Source of the DNA: an uncultured Microbacteriaceae bacterium
GTDB lineage: Bacteria; Actinomycetota; Actinomycetes; Actinomycetales; Microbacteriaceae
Assembly: GCA_937124545.1 (NCBI GenBank)
Contig: CAKZKU010000031.1
Location: 1-64,000, forward strand
Reading direction: 5' to 3'
DNA: 64,000 bases
Shown: piece after piece, positions 19,229 to 28,794 of the stretch
Position numbering within the stretch: position 1 is the first letter of the stretch
Layout of the letters: each line of letters starts with the position of its first letter
Notes under the pieces: generated by a model
What the model was told of the DNA's origin: nothing
What the model saw: the letters and a program-made list of their open reading frames with translations, nothing else
Database searches by the model: none
Made by a program: the position numbers and the translations under genes

Positions 19229-19873
19229 ATGGCCCCCGCATCTTCTCGCGCTAAACGCGTGATCTGGGGTCTTCTGGGGTTGGTGGGAGCGCTTCTTCTG
19301 ATCATTGCCGCCTGGCTAGTGGTGCCCATTCTGACCAATTCCCCGCAGGGCCAATCCGGCCAACCCCTGCACGTTGATGGCTTCCCCACGAGTGTGAGCG
19401 CTGTGGGTGACGATGGGCGAGAACGCACCCTGGCCGTGGAGCTTGAGAGCAGCGACCGGGGGTTAGATCAGCTGCAGGCTGGTGATCGCCTCACGGTGAG
19501 CGCAGCGGGTTATGACGCGGGCTCTGGTGTTTATGTTGCGCTGTGCAAAGTCCCGGACGAACTCGGTGTGAAACCGGGCCCGTGCCTGGGGGGTGTGGGG
19601 GCGATGGAGGAGCAGGACACCGTTGTGGCCGACGTGGTCGAGTACGCGCCCTCTAACTGGATCAACGACGACTGGGCATGGCGGTTGTTTGGCTCGCGCA
19701 GTTTTGATGACCGCGAGGCTGGCACCTTTACGGCCTTTATTGAGGTGCCACCGGCGGTCGACGAAAACGTCGATTGTCGCGAGGTGTCGTGCGGGCTGTA
19801 CACACGTAACGACCACACTGCCCTGGATGACCGGGTCCAGGACCTCTACGTGCCGATTGCCTTTGGCGAATAG
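19229..19873 (+). CDS. Membrane-anchored secreted protein, neocarzinostatin/HtaA-like Ig fold suspected
   Basis: N-terminal TM, then LTVSAAGYDAGSGVYVALCK...C...VDCREVSCGLYTRNDHTALDDRVQDLYVPIAF. Confidence 0.5.
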   Translation: MAPASSRAKRVIWGLLGLVGALLLIIAAWLVVPILTNSPQGQSGQPLHVDGFPTSVSAVGDDGRERTLAVELESSDRGLDQLQAGDRLTVSAAGYDAGSGVYVALCKVPDELGVKPGPCLGGVGAMEEQDTVVADVVEYAPSNWINDDWAWRLFGSRSFDDREAGTFTAFIEVPPAVDENVDCREVSCGLYTRNDHTALDDRVQDLYVPIAFGE

Positions 19874-20463
19874 GGGCCTATTCGGTAGACCTTGATGGCG
19901 CGTTGCGCCAGCGGACCGATCATGAGGGCGAAAATTACCGTGCCCACCCCGACGGTTCCGCCGAGGAACCACCCAATGCTGAGCACGATGACTTCCACGG
20001 TCGTGCGCGCCGCCCACAGCGGCCAGCCAAATCTCGCGTTGATTCCGACCATCAAGCCATCGCGGGGGCCCGGCCCGAAACCCGCACCGATGTAAAACCC
20101 GCTGGCGATTCCCATCATGAGCAGGCCCGCCGCAAACAGCACAATTTTGTGAACCAGGAGTTCAGGCGCGTCCACGAGGGCGAGGCCCACCTCCATGCTG
20201 GGTCCGACTAGCAGAGCATTCAGAACGGTTCCAAGCCCTGGCATTTGTCGCAACGGAATCCAGAGCAACAGGACAACACCGCTTGAGATCACGACAATCC
20301 AGCCGAAACCCCAACCCCAGGTGACGTGCAACCCCTCGGCGAAGACGGTCCAGGGGTCCACACCGAGGCTTGCTTTCAGCATCATGGCTGCGGCAAAGCC
20401 GAACAGAAAGAGACCGGTAAGAAGTTGAACAAGCCTTCTGACGGTGTGGAGGGAACGAGGCAC
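19846..20463 (-). CDS. YczE/YitT-like multi-pass membrane protein
   Basis: FLFGFAAAMMLKASLGVDPWTVFAEGL...GFGPGPRDGLM. Confidence 0.75.
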   Translation of the reverse strand: MPRSLHTVRRLVQLLTGLFLFGFAAAMMLKASLGVDPWTVFAEGLHVTWGWGFGWIVVISSGVVLLLWIPLRQMPGLGTVLNALLVGPSMEVGLALVDAPELLVHKIVLFAAGLLMMGIASGFYIGAGFGPGPRDGLMVGINARFGWPLWAARTTVEVIVLSIGWFLGGTVGVGTVIFALMIGPLAQRAIKVYRIGPYSPKAIGT

Positions 20464-20693
20464 AGCTCACTCTAACTCTCGCAAGCCCTAGGAATTTTGC
20501 CCTCCTCCTGTTATCGTCATCAATGGAACAAGGGTTCGCCATTGCGGGCAGAACCAGTGGTCCATCGCCTCACAATCGTGAGAGCGGCCACGTGTGTAGT
20601 TGAAACAGCCCTGGTCTGGCGTTATGTGATTTGGGTTGGTGTCCTCGTGACATCTCTTCTCCCCATCACAAACAAAGAAAGACCCACCCTGTC

Positions 20694-22421
20694 ATGCCTC
20701 AAAAGAAGCAGGCTCCTTCATGGCGCCCACCCAGTAAACGAACCTCGTTCCAGGACTCCAAAAAGCGTCACGGTTCAAAGCCTCCTGCTCGCCACGGCGA
20801 GCGCACGGACGAGCACGCTCGCGGTGAGCGCAGCGAACGTACCGAGCGCCCCCACACGCCGGGCAAAAAGAAATACACCCCCCGCAGCGATCGACCTACC
20901 GGTGATTCGCGCCCCCAACGTTCAGAGCGTTCTGACCGGAATGAGCGTCCGGCTCGCGCTCAGCGCACCGAGCGCTTCGAGAAATCGGAGCGCCCCGCCA
21001 GCGAGCGTCGATCGGATCGCTTCGAGAAATCGGAGCGCCCAGCACGCCACAAGAAGTCTGAACAACCTGCCTCGGGACACCGGGGCCAGCGACGCACTTT
21101 TGAGGAGCGTCCTGCGCGCGCACCGCGCCGCGACTATGAAGGTGCTCCTCGTTCGCAGGGTCGCCCCCGCTACGACAAGCCTGAAGCCCGAACCCCTCAG
21201 CGCCCCAATGTTGTTCACGACGCTTTGGAAGCTATTGCGGTAACCGCAGACTCTGCCGAAGGACTGGCGTTTGGTGACCTCGGTTTGGGTCAGCGCATTG
21301 TTGAGACCATCGCTGATCTCGGTGCGAGCACGCCCTTTGCTCTGCAGGCAGCCACCATTCCTGTCGCCCTGGAGGGTCGTCACGTTCTGGGCCGCGGTCG
21401 AACCGGCTCGGGAAAGACGATTGCTTTTGCAGCACCCACCGTCGAGCGCCTGTTGCGTTTGAGCAACAAAGGTGTGAAGCGTGCTGTGGGCCGCGCCCCC
21501 CGGGCGCTCATTCTCGCGCCGACCAGGGAGCTTGCCCTGCAGATTGATCGCACCGTGCAGCCCATTGCGCGAAGCGTGGGGCTGTTCACCACGCAGATTT
21601 ATGGCGGGGTTCCCCTGGGTCGTCAAATTGGCGCGCTCGAGCGCGGTGTCGACATTGTGATCGGCACTCCGGGACGGATCGAGGACCTGATGGCCCGAGG
21701 CAAACTCGATGTTTCCCAGGTCGTCATCTCTGTTGTCGATGAGGCTGACCACATGTCAGAGCTTGGCTTCATTGAACCCTTGCAGCGCATTCTGTCCTCG
21801 ACCGATCCTGCGGGTCAGCGCTTGCTGTTTTCGGCAACCCTGGATCGCGGTGTTAGTTCGATTGTCAGCGAATTCCTGCCCAACCCCGCGGTCTTTGAGG
21901 TCGCTGGTGAGAATCAGGAGTCCTCGACTATTGACCACCGCGTGTATGTGGTTGACCAGCGCGAAAAGCGCAACATGGTGGTGGCTCTTGCGCGCGTCAG
22001 CGGGAAAACTCTGATGTTCACCAGGACGCGTGCCTTCGCTGAGGAGTTGGCCGATCACCTTGAGGACCATGACATTCCCGCAGTTAGCTTGCACGGTGAT
22101 TTGAACCAAGCCCGGCGTCAGCGCAACTTGGACAAGCTCACCTCAGGTCGCGTGAACGTTCTGGTGGCGACGGATGTCGCTGCCCGAGGCATTCACGTTG
22201 ACGACATCGAGACGGTGATCCAGGTTGATCCGCCAGATGATTTCAAGTCCTACGTGCACCGCTCGGGTCGAACCGGCCGCGCGGGTAAAGAAGGTGTTGT
22301 GATTACCTTGACGACAAAGCCTCGCACGAGACGAGTTGTCGACCTGTTGAAGCAGGCGGGGATTTCCGTTACGCCGCAAGACATGAAGGCTTCGCAGGTT
22401 GAGGGCCTGGCTCTCGTTTAG
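20694..22421 (+). CDS. DEAD-box RNA helicase with charged, repeat-bearing N-terminal extension
   Basis: GRGRTGSGKTIAF, APTRELALQ, VVDEADHMSE, FSATL, VLVATDVAARGIHV, HRSGRTGRAGK; ATG at 20694. Confidence 0.93.
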   Translation: MPQKKQAPSWRPPSKRTSFQDSKKRHGSKPPARHGERTDEHARGERSERTERPHTPGKKKYTPRSDRPTGDSRPQRSERSDRNERPARAQRTERFEKSERPASERRSDRFEKSERPARHKKSEQPASGHRGQRRTFEERPARAPRRDYEGAPRSQGRPRYDKPEARTPQRPNVVHDALEAIAVTADSAEGLAFGDLGLGQRIVETIADLGASTPFALQAATIPVALEGRHVLGRGRTGSGKTIAFAAPTVERLLRLSNKGVKRAVGRAPRALILAPTRELALQIDRTVQPIARSVGLFTTQIYGGVPLGRQIGALERGVDIVIGTPGRIEDLMARGKLDVSQVVISVVDEADHMSELGFIEPLQRILSSTDPAGQRLLFSATLDRGVSSIVSEFLPNPAVFEVAGENQESSTIDHRVYVVDQREKRNMVVALARVSGKTLMFTRTRAFAEELADHLEDHDIPAVSLHGDLNQARRQRNLDKLTSGRVNVLVATDVAARGIHVDDIETVIQVDPPDDFKSYVHRSGRTGRAGKEGVVITLTTKPRTRRVVDLLKQAGISVTPQDMKASQVEGLALV

Positions 22422-23287
22422 AGGGCCAGGAGGGCGCTTGCCATAAGCGCCAGCACCAATCCAACCCACTGGATAGCAGCGACACGTTCTTTGAGCCACA
22501 ACCCGGCTAGGGCGATGGTGCCCGCGGGATAAAGGGCCACCAGTACCGCCATCACGGTGAGCGAACCGACCCGTAAACCGTAGAGAACGACAACGTTGGC
22601 GAGGACGTCCAGTATGCCGGCGGCAACAATCATGACCCCCGCTGAGCGCAGGTAGGTGAGTCCTGGGAGCCGGGGGACGAGGGCTCTTCGCCAACGAAAA
22701 AGAAGCACCACGCCCACGGCAAGTGCGAGGGACGTCGTGGACACTACCCGGTTGGCGACAAGCGGTATCAGACCTGAGTCGCCGGGGGTGGCATCCAGCA
22801 GCACGATCGTAAGTCCAATGAGTGTGCCGGAAGCAACAGCCATCACGAGTCCCACCGGGCGAGGGCGCACCGCACCCTCCTCCGGAACGAAGCCAACAAA
22901 GATAATCGCCAGCAGGGCGAGCCCCAGCGCAAAGAAGAATGTTCCGCCGCCTCTTTCGCCCTGCCATAACCCAATCGATACGGGCACAAGCGCTGACAGG
23001 AACGCGGTGGTGGGCGAAAGAATACTCATCGGGCCGATGGCCAAGCTTCCATACAGCAGGCCTATGCCGAGTGCTCCCGCCAATCCCGAGGCTCCTCCGA
23101 GTAGCCACGCTGATGCGCTGGAGGAGGCGGGGACGAAGAGTGATGTGACAAGGAGACCCAGCAGGCCCACGACCGCGACGCCGGCGGTGGTGAGCAGAGT
23201 GGAGGACCGGCGTGAGGCGAGACCTCCGAAGAAGTCGGCAGCCCCATAGGTGAGAGCCCCGGTCAGACCGAGGAAGACGGTGAGCAC
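22418..23287 (-). CDS. EamA/DMT-family transporter
   Basis: About ten hydrophobic segments with two EamA-like halves; likely GTG start at 23287 (ORF-track start at 23956 implausible). Confidence 0.8.
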   Translation of the reverse strand: MLTVFLGLTGALTYGAADFFGGLASRRSSTLLTTAGVAVVGLLGLLVTSLFVPASSSASAWLLGGASGLAGALGIGLLYGSLAIGPMSILSPTTAFLSALVPVSIGLWQGERGGGTFFFALGLALLAIIFVGFVPEEGAVRPRPVGLVMAVASGTLIGLTIVLLDATPGDSGLIPLVANRVVSTTSLALAVGVVLLFRWRRALVPRLPGLTYLRSAGVMIVAAGILDVLANVVVLYGLRVGSLTVMAVLVALYPAGTIALAGLWLKERVAAIQWVGLVLALMASALLAL

Positions 23288-23389
23288 AGGGAGACCCTCA
23301 ACTTTCTGCCGTAACAGTATGACGCATCGCTTTGCTCGCCCGGGCCGGAGCAATACGCTAGAGCTTCCCGCAGGATAAGGAGAAGCATC

Positions 23390-24325
23390 GTGGCGCTGGT
23401 TTACGGAAACATCACTGAGGCTTTTGGTAACACCCCTTTGGTTCGATTGAACCGACTCACCGAGGGCGCAGGCGCAACGGTCCTGGCGAAACTTGAGTTT
23501 TACAACCCGTCCTCTTCGGTCAAGGATCGACTGGCGATCGCCATTGTTGACGCCGCTGAAGCTTCTGGAGAGTTGCTGCCCGGTGGCACCATCGTGGAAG
23601 CCACCAGCGGTAACACGGGTATCGCGTTGGCCATGGTGGCGGCAGCCCGCGGCTACAAAGCTGTGCTGACGATGCCAGAAAGCATGAGCATGGAGCGCCG
23701 AATGCTGCTGCGCGCCTATGGGGCAGAGCTGGTGTTGACTCCGGCGCCCGAGGGGATGAGTGGCGCGCTGAGCAAGGCGGAAGAAATCGTGGCTGACATC
23801 CCCGGAGCGGTGTTGGCCAAGCAGTTCGCTAACCCGGCAAACCCCGAAATCCACCGCCGCACAACGGCAGAAGAAATCTGGCGGGACACGGATGGCGCCG
23901 TCGATGTGTTTGTGGCGGGCGTCGGAACCGGTGGGACCTTGACGGGAACCGGCCAAGAGCTCAAGTCGCGCAAGCCCGCTGTCACCGTGGTGGGCGTGGA
24001 GCCTCTCGAGTCACCACTGCTCACTGGCGGCGCTGCCGGACCCCACAAAATTCAGGGCATCGGGGCAAACTTCATTCCCGAGATTCTTGACCGCGAGGTT
24101 TATGACGAAGTCATCGACGTCTCCGCCGAGCAGGCTGTTGCGACGGCGCGTCGCCTCGGGGCGGAAGAGGGAATTCTCGGCGGTATTTCTTCGGGCGCAA
24201 CCGCTCACGCTGCCCTCGAGCTTGCGCACCGGCCGGAATATGCGGGTGCGACAATTGTGGTGATTCTGGCAAGCTTTGGTGAGCGCTACCTCTCGACCGT
24301 TTTGTATGAAGGACTTGGCACCTAA
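23390..24325 (+). CDS. cysK: Cysteine synthase A
   Basis: [45 protein letters not shown]. Confidence 0.96.
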   Translation: MALVYGNITEAFGNTPLVRLNRLTEGAGATVLAKLEFYNPSSSVKDRLAIAIVDAAEASGELLPGGTIVEATSGNTGIALAMVAAARGYKAVLTMPESMSMERRMLLRAYGAELVLTPAPEGMSGALSKAEEIVADIPGAVLAKQFANPANPEIHRRTTAEEIWRDTDGAVDVFVAGVGTGGTLTGTGQELKSRKPAVTVVGVEPLESPLLTGGAAGPHKIQGIGANFIPEILDREVYDEVIDVSAEQAVATARRLGAEEGILGGISSGATAHAALELAHRPEYAGATIVVILASFGERYLSTVLYEGLGT

Positions 24326-24871
24326 ATGGATTCACCCTCGCCGCTTCGCGAAAATATTGACGCAGCGTTGCAGCGAGACCCCGCCGCCCGCACACGTCTG
24401 GAAGTGTTCCTCACCTCGCCGGGTGTTCACGCGTTGGCATGGCATCGGGTCGCGCACTGGCTATGGCGGTGGGAATGGCTGTTGCTGGCGCGCATGGTGT
24501 CCTCCCTTGCCCGTTTCATTACCGGAATTGAAATTCACCCCGGAGCCGTCATCGGCTCTCGCGTGGTGATTGATCACGGTATGGGTGTGGTTATTGGCGA
24601 GACAGCGGTTGTGGGCGACGACTGCTTGATTTACCACGGCGTCACCCTTGGCGGTAACGCGCAGGTCAGCCGGGACAAAGTGTCGGGGCGTCGCCACCCG
24701 GTTTTGTGTAAGGGCGTGCTGGTGGGCGCCGGTGCAACAATCCTTGGACCGGTGACGATTGGGGACGGCGCCAAGGTTGCCGCCATGTCGGTTGTGTTGA
24801 CAGACGTTCCTGCGGGTGCACTCGCCGTAGGCATCCCCGCTAAAGTCAAGGGGTCCGCCAAAGCCAAGTAG
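24326..24871 (+). CDS. cysE: Serine O-acetyltransferase
   Basis: [32 protein letters not shown] hexapeptide repeats, adjacent to cysK. Confidence 0.95.
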   Translation: MDSPSPLRENIDAALQRDPAARTRLEVFLTSPGVHALAWHRVAHWLWRWEWLLLARMVSSLARFITGIEIHPGAVIGSRVVIDHGMGVVIGETAVVGDDCLIYHGVTLGGNAQVSRDKVSGRRHPVLCKGVLVGAGATILGPVTIGDGAKVAAMSVVLTDVPAGALAVGIPAKVKGSAKAK

Positions 24872-24877
24872 GTCCCC

Positions 24878-25588
24878 ATGTTGAAGCAGGTCAGCAGGTT
24901 TGTGCTCACCCCGCTCGCACGGGGATTGTTCCGGGCAAAAATTGTCGGGCGCAAGAACGTTCCTCGCGAGGGAGCCGTCATCCTTGCCAGCAATCACCTG
25001 TCGTTTATCGACAGTGTGATCATTACGTTATTCGCTCCGCGAAGCGTGAGCTTCCTTGCCAAGGAAAGCTACTTCACCACCCCCGGCGTGAAGGGAACAC
25101 TCTCGCGATTGTTCTTCACCTCGATCGGCGCGATCCCGGTGTCGCGAGGTGTCGGACAGGCCGCGCAGAATGCACTGGATTCTGGACTATCTCTCCTGCA
25201 CGAGGGCGAAGCTTTTGCGGTGTACCCGGAGGGGACACGCTCACGTGACGGCAAACTTTACCGTGGCAAGACAGGGGTGGCCTGGTTGGCTCTGAATGCA
25301 GGAGTGCCGGTGGTTCCCGTGGGGTTGAAGGGCACGGACAAAGTTCAACCGGTCGGAACGTCGGGGATTCGACCTGCCAAAGTAAGCATTGAGTTTGGCG
25401 AACCGCTCGATCTGTCCCGGCACGGTTCGGCAGACTCGGGCCGTGCTCGCCGGCACGCCACCGACGAGGTGATGGACGCCATCGCGGCGCTCTCAGGTCA
25501 GGAACGCGCGGAGGGTTTCAACGAACCTCCCGCGAAGAACCTCGTGGAACGGGTGCGACGCGGCCTGTTCGGTCGAAACCGCCTCTAG
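24878..25588 (+). CDS. 1-acyl-sn-glycerol-3-phosphate acyltransferase family
   Basis: SNHLSFIDS (HX4D-like), VYPEGTRSRDGKLYRGKTGVA. Confidence 0.9.
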   Translation: MLKQVSRFVLTPLARGLFRAKIVGRKNVPREGAVILASNHLSFIDSVIITLFAPRSVSFLAKESYFTTPGVKGTLSRLFFTSIGAIPVSRGVGQAAQNALDSGLSLLHEGEAFAVYPEGTRSRDGKLYRGKTGVAWLALNAGVPVVPVGLKGTDKVQPVGTSGIRPAKVSIEFGEPLDLSRHGSADSGRARRHATDEVMDAIAALSGQERAEGFNEPPAKNLVERVRRGLFGRNRL

Positions 25589-25962
25589 TTTTTCTCGGCC
25601 TCTTTTTGCGCTTCGGCCACCTGTTTGCGGACATCCTCCATGTCGAGGCCTTTCACCGCGGTAATTACTTCCTCGAGCGACGAGGCGGGAAGTGCGCCGG
25701 GCTGGGAGAAGACCAAGATGCCGTCACGGAAGGCCATCAGTGTGGGGATGGATCGAATGTTCGCGGCTTGCGAGAGAGCTTGCTCCGCTTCAGTGTCGAC
25801 TTTGCCAAACGTGACGTCGGGGTGCTGGTTGCTGGCTTCCTCATAAACCGGGCCGAACGCTTTACAGGGACCGCACCATTCCGCCCAAAAATCCACCAGG
25901 GTAATTCCGTCCGAGGTAACGGTGTCTTCGAAGACGTCGTGGGTTAAATCGATCGTGGGCAT
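25585..25962 (-). CDS. Thioredoxin
   Basis: LVDFWAEWCGPCKAFGP active site, SIPTLMAFRDG. Confidence 0.95.
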   Translation of the reverse strand: MPTIDLTHDVFEDTVTSDGITLVDFWAEWCGPCKAFGPVYEEASNQHPDVTFGKVDTEAEQALSQAANIRSIPTLMAFRDGILVFSQPGALPASSLEEVITAVKGLDMEDVRKQVAEAQKEAEKN

Positions 25963-25987
25963 ACGGTGTCCTTTCGTTACTTTCAGT

Positions 25988-26003
25988 ATACCCCATGGGG
26001 TAT
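25988..26003. promoter_or_regulatory. Perfect 16-bp palindrome ATACCCCATGGGGTAT, candidate CsoR/CstR-type operator
   Basis: Exact self-reverse-complement, 26 bp upstream of the thioredoxin start. Confidence 0.55.
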
Positions 26004-26089
26004 TTGGGGTGTACGCGCTCCATTACGAAACGGCAGCGTTCTGAAGGTTTAGTAGGTAGCGCACAAAACCTGGCGTCAGCGGCGGGCAA

Positions 26090-26111
26090 CCATCGTGGTC
26101 ACCGACGATGG
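26090..26111. repeat. Inverted repeat CCATCGT-N8-ACGATGG
   Basis: Perfect 7-bp arms in the divergent thioredoxin/acyl-CoA oxidase intergenic region. Confidence 0.5.
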
Positions 26112-26174
26112 GCTGCGCGCGCCATGCTGAGTGAATTATTCTTCAGCTAGACCATCCGTCGAAGGAGAACCGGC

Positions 26175-28190
26175 ATGAGCACTCAGCTCGAGAGCCCCGC
26201 AATCGCCTCTGAGCACGTCGAGGCACACGACCTAACAGTGGACGTAGCGCAGCTGGGCGCTCAGGTCCTGGGCCAGTGGGCCGACATCCGGTCTGCTGCC
26301 AGAAAGCTGTGTGAAGACCCGGCGCTCTGGAAGATCGAGGGCCAGCCCATGGCTGAGCACCGCGAAAGGGTTTTGAGTCAGCTGGGCGTGCTCGTTGACG
26401 CAGGGGGCGTGTTGTTATCGTTCCCCGAATCGGTAGGCGGCAAGAACAACCCCGGCGGCAATATCGCCAACTTTGAGCAACTCGTGCTGGCTGACCCGTC
26501 CTTGCAAATTAAGTCGGGAGTCCAGTGGGGCCTCTTCGGCGCAGCGGTCACACACCTTGGCACTGACAAACACCACAAGCAGTGGTTGCCGGGCATCATG
26601 TCTCTGGAGACACCGGGCTGCTTCGCGATGACCGAAACTGGTCACGGTTCGGACGTTGCCTCGATCGCCACCACGGCTACCTACGACCAGGAGAGCGGTG
26701 ACTTCATCCTTCACACCCCGCATCGCGGAGCATGGAAGGACTACATCGGTAACGCTGCGCTCCACGGCAAAGCTGCCGTGGTCTTTGCACAGCTCATCGT
26801 GGCGGGAGAAAACCACGGCGTTCACGCCCTCTACGTTCCGCTGCGCGATGACAACGGTTTCTTGGAGGGAATTGGCGGGGAAGATGACGGTCCCAAAGGT
26901 GGATTAAACGGTATTGACAACGGGCGCCTGCACTTCACCCACGTGCGCGTGCCCCGCGAAAACCTATTAGATCGCTACGGCAGTGTGGACGAGTCCGGGG
27001 TGTACTCCTCGCCGATCGAGAGTCGCGGGCGCCGATTCTTCACAATGCTCGGCACCCTCGTTCAAGGTCGTGTTTCGTTGGTTGGGGCGAGCGTCGTGGC
27101 TTCCCAGCTCGCGTCCACAGTGGCCATTCGATACGGGTTGGTGCGCCGTCAGTTCCCGATTCCTGGCTCAGACGAGGAGCAGGTGTTGATGGACTACCAG
27201 ACCCACCAGCGACGCCTGGTTCCTCACCTTGCCAACACCTACGCGATGGGCTTCGCCCAAGACGAGCTTTTGGAGTTGTTCCACGATGTCTTCATCGGGA
27301 ATAAAGATTCCGAAGAAGAACGCCAAGACCTCGAAACCCTCGCTGCCGCGCTCAAGCCCTATGCCACCTGGTCGGCACTGGATAATCTGCAGGCCGGTCG
27401 AGAAGCGTGTGGTGGGCAAGGTTTCCTCTCCGAAAACCGCTTGGCCAGCCTCCGGGCTGATTTGGATGTGTACGCAACTTTTGAAGGTGACAACACTGTT
27501 CTGTTGCAGCTGGTGGCGAAGCGTCTGCTTGGCGATTACGCCAAAGCATTCAAAGCAGGAGGGCTTGGCAGCATGGCCAGCTATGTGGCCGATCATGTGG
27601 GTGAGGCCACCATCAACCGCTCGGGGCTGCGCCGGTTAGCCCAGCGAGTTGCCGACTTTGGTTCCACCGCCCGCTCGATTGGGTATGTCCGATCGACCGC
27701 CTCACAACGACAATTGCTGACCGACCGGGTGGAAACCATGGTGGGTGCGTTAGCCGATGAGCTGCGCCCTGCGTCGAAAATGGAGCCAGCTGAAGCTGCA
27801 GCGTTGATGAATAAACACCAAAGTGCGCTGATTGACGCGGCGTGGGCCCACGCGGAACTCGTCGTGTGGGAGGCCTTTACCCGCGCTGTTGTGGCGATGC
27901 CGGAAGGCGATACAAAGCAGGTCATGCGCTGGCTTCGAGACCTTCACGGGTTCATGCTGATCGAGCGCCACCGCGATTGGTACCTGATGAACGGTCGACT
28001 CAGCGTTCACCGAGCAGAAGCAATCACCGATTACATCAACAACCGTTTGTTGCCGCGTCTGCGTCCGCACCTGGGCGACCTGGTTTCCGGGCTGGGGCTG
28101 AGTGACGCCCACGTTCGCGCCCCCATTGTTCTGGGTGAAGAACACGAACGGCAAGAGCAGGCCCGAGCGCACGAATCAACCCTCGGCTAA
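26175..28190 (+). CDS. Acyl-CoA dehydrogenase/oxidase family
   Basis: CFAMTETGHGSDVASIATTATYD, ACGGQGFLSENRLASLRADLDVYATFEGDNTVLLQLVAK. Confidence 0.9.
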   Translation: MSTQLESPAIASEHVEAHDLTVDVAQLGAQVLGQWADIRSAARKLCEDPALWKIEGQPMAEHRERVLSQLGVLVDAGGVLLSFPESVGGKNNPGGNIANFEQLVLADPSLQIKSGVQWGLFGAAVTHLGTDKHHKQWLPGIMSLETPGCFAMTETGHGSDVASIATTATYDQESGDFILHTPHRGAWKDYIGNAALHGKAAVVFAQLIVAGENHGVHALYVPLRDDNGFLEGIGGEDDGPKGGLNGIDNGRLHFTHVRVPRENLLDRYGSVDESGVYSSPIESRGRRFFTMLGTLVQGRVSLVGASVVASQLASTVAIRYGLVRRQFPIPGSDEEQVLMDYQTHQRRLVPHLANTYAMGFAQDELLELFHDVFIGNKDSEEERQDLETLAAALKPYATWSALDNLQAGREACGGQGFLSENRLASLRADLDVYATFEGDNTVLLQLVAKRLLGDYAKAFKAGGLGSMASYVADHVGEATINRSGLRRLAQRVADFGSTARSIGYVRSTASQRQLLTDRVETMVGALADELRPASKMEPAEAAALMNKHQSALIDAAWAHAELVVWEAFTRAVVAMPEGDTKQVMRWLRDLHGFMLIERHRDWYLMNGRLSVHRAEAITDYINNRLLPRLRPHLGDLVSGLGLSDAHVRAPIVLGEEHERQEQARAHESTLG

Positions 28191-28197
28191 GACAGCG

Positions 28198-28662
28198 ATG
28201 AAACCCTCGATCGCCTGGGCGCTGGTTGGCATGCAGTTTGGTGCGATCGCTGCTCTGGTGGTGTTTCCCGCAGGAACCTGGTGGGACCGAGGCGTCACCT
28301 CCGGCACGGTAGCGGCAATTTTGCTGGCCGCGGGTCTTGTGTTGGTGGCGCTCTCCGGTCAGCGGCTGGGGCGCTCGCTGACACCGTCACCAATTCCGCG
28401 CGAGGACGCAACACTGGTGACCACCGGGGTGTATTCGCGCGTTCGCCATCCGATTTACACCGGATTGTTGGTAGCGGCAGCCGGCGGTGTGGTGTGGGGC
28501 GCATCTCTTGCTCACCTCGTTGCCTGGTTGTTCCTCTTTGCTGTTTTGTCGGCAAAAGTTGCGGGCGAAGAGAGCTTGTTGCGCGAGAAGTTTGAGGATT
28601 ATGGCTCGTACGTTTCGCGAACCGGACGTTTCTTCCCGAAGTTTCCCGCGCAGACCCGCTAA
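28198..28662 (+). CDS. Isoprenylcysteine carboxyl methyltransferase (ICMT)-family protein
   Basis: TTGVYSRVRHPIYTGLLVAAAGG...GEESLLREKFEDYGSYVSRTGRFFPKF. Confidence 0.85.
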   Translation: MKPSIAWALVGMQFGAIAALVVFPAGTWWDRGVTSGTVAAILLAAGLVLVALSGQRLGRSLTPSPIPREDATLVTTGVYSRVRHPIYTGLLVAAAGGVVWGASLAHLVAWLFLFAVLSAKVAGEESLLREKFEDYGSYVSRTGRFFPKFPAQTR

Positions 28663-28794
28663 CAGCAATCGGCCGAACAAGACGGCCCCGGAGGTTGGCG
28701 TTCTCTCAGCCAAAACACCCGGCTCTGCTAGTGTTGCGATGCTTATCCTCCGCGTCTTGGCAGAGGACACCACACATATTTTGAAGGCGAAGTC

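Noticed and set aside
23288-23956. N-terminal extension of the EamA ORF to 512 aa
   Set aside because: Runs antisense through cysK and lacks membrane-protein character; GTG at 23287 gives a normal transporter.
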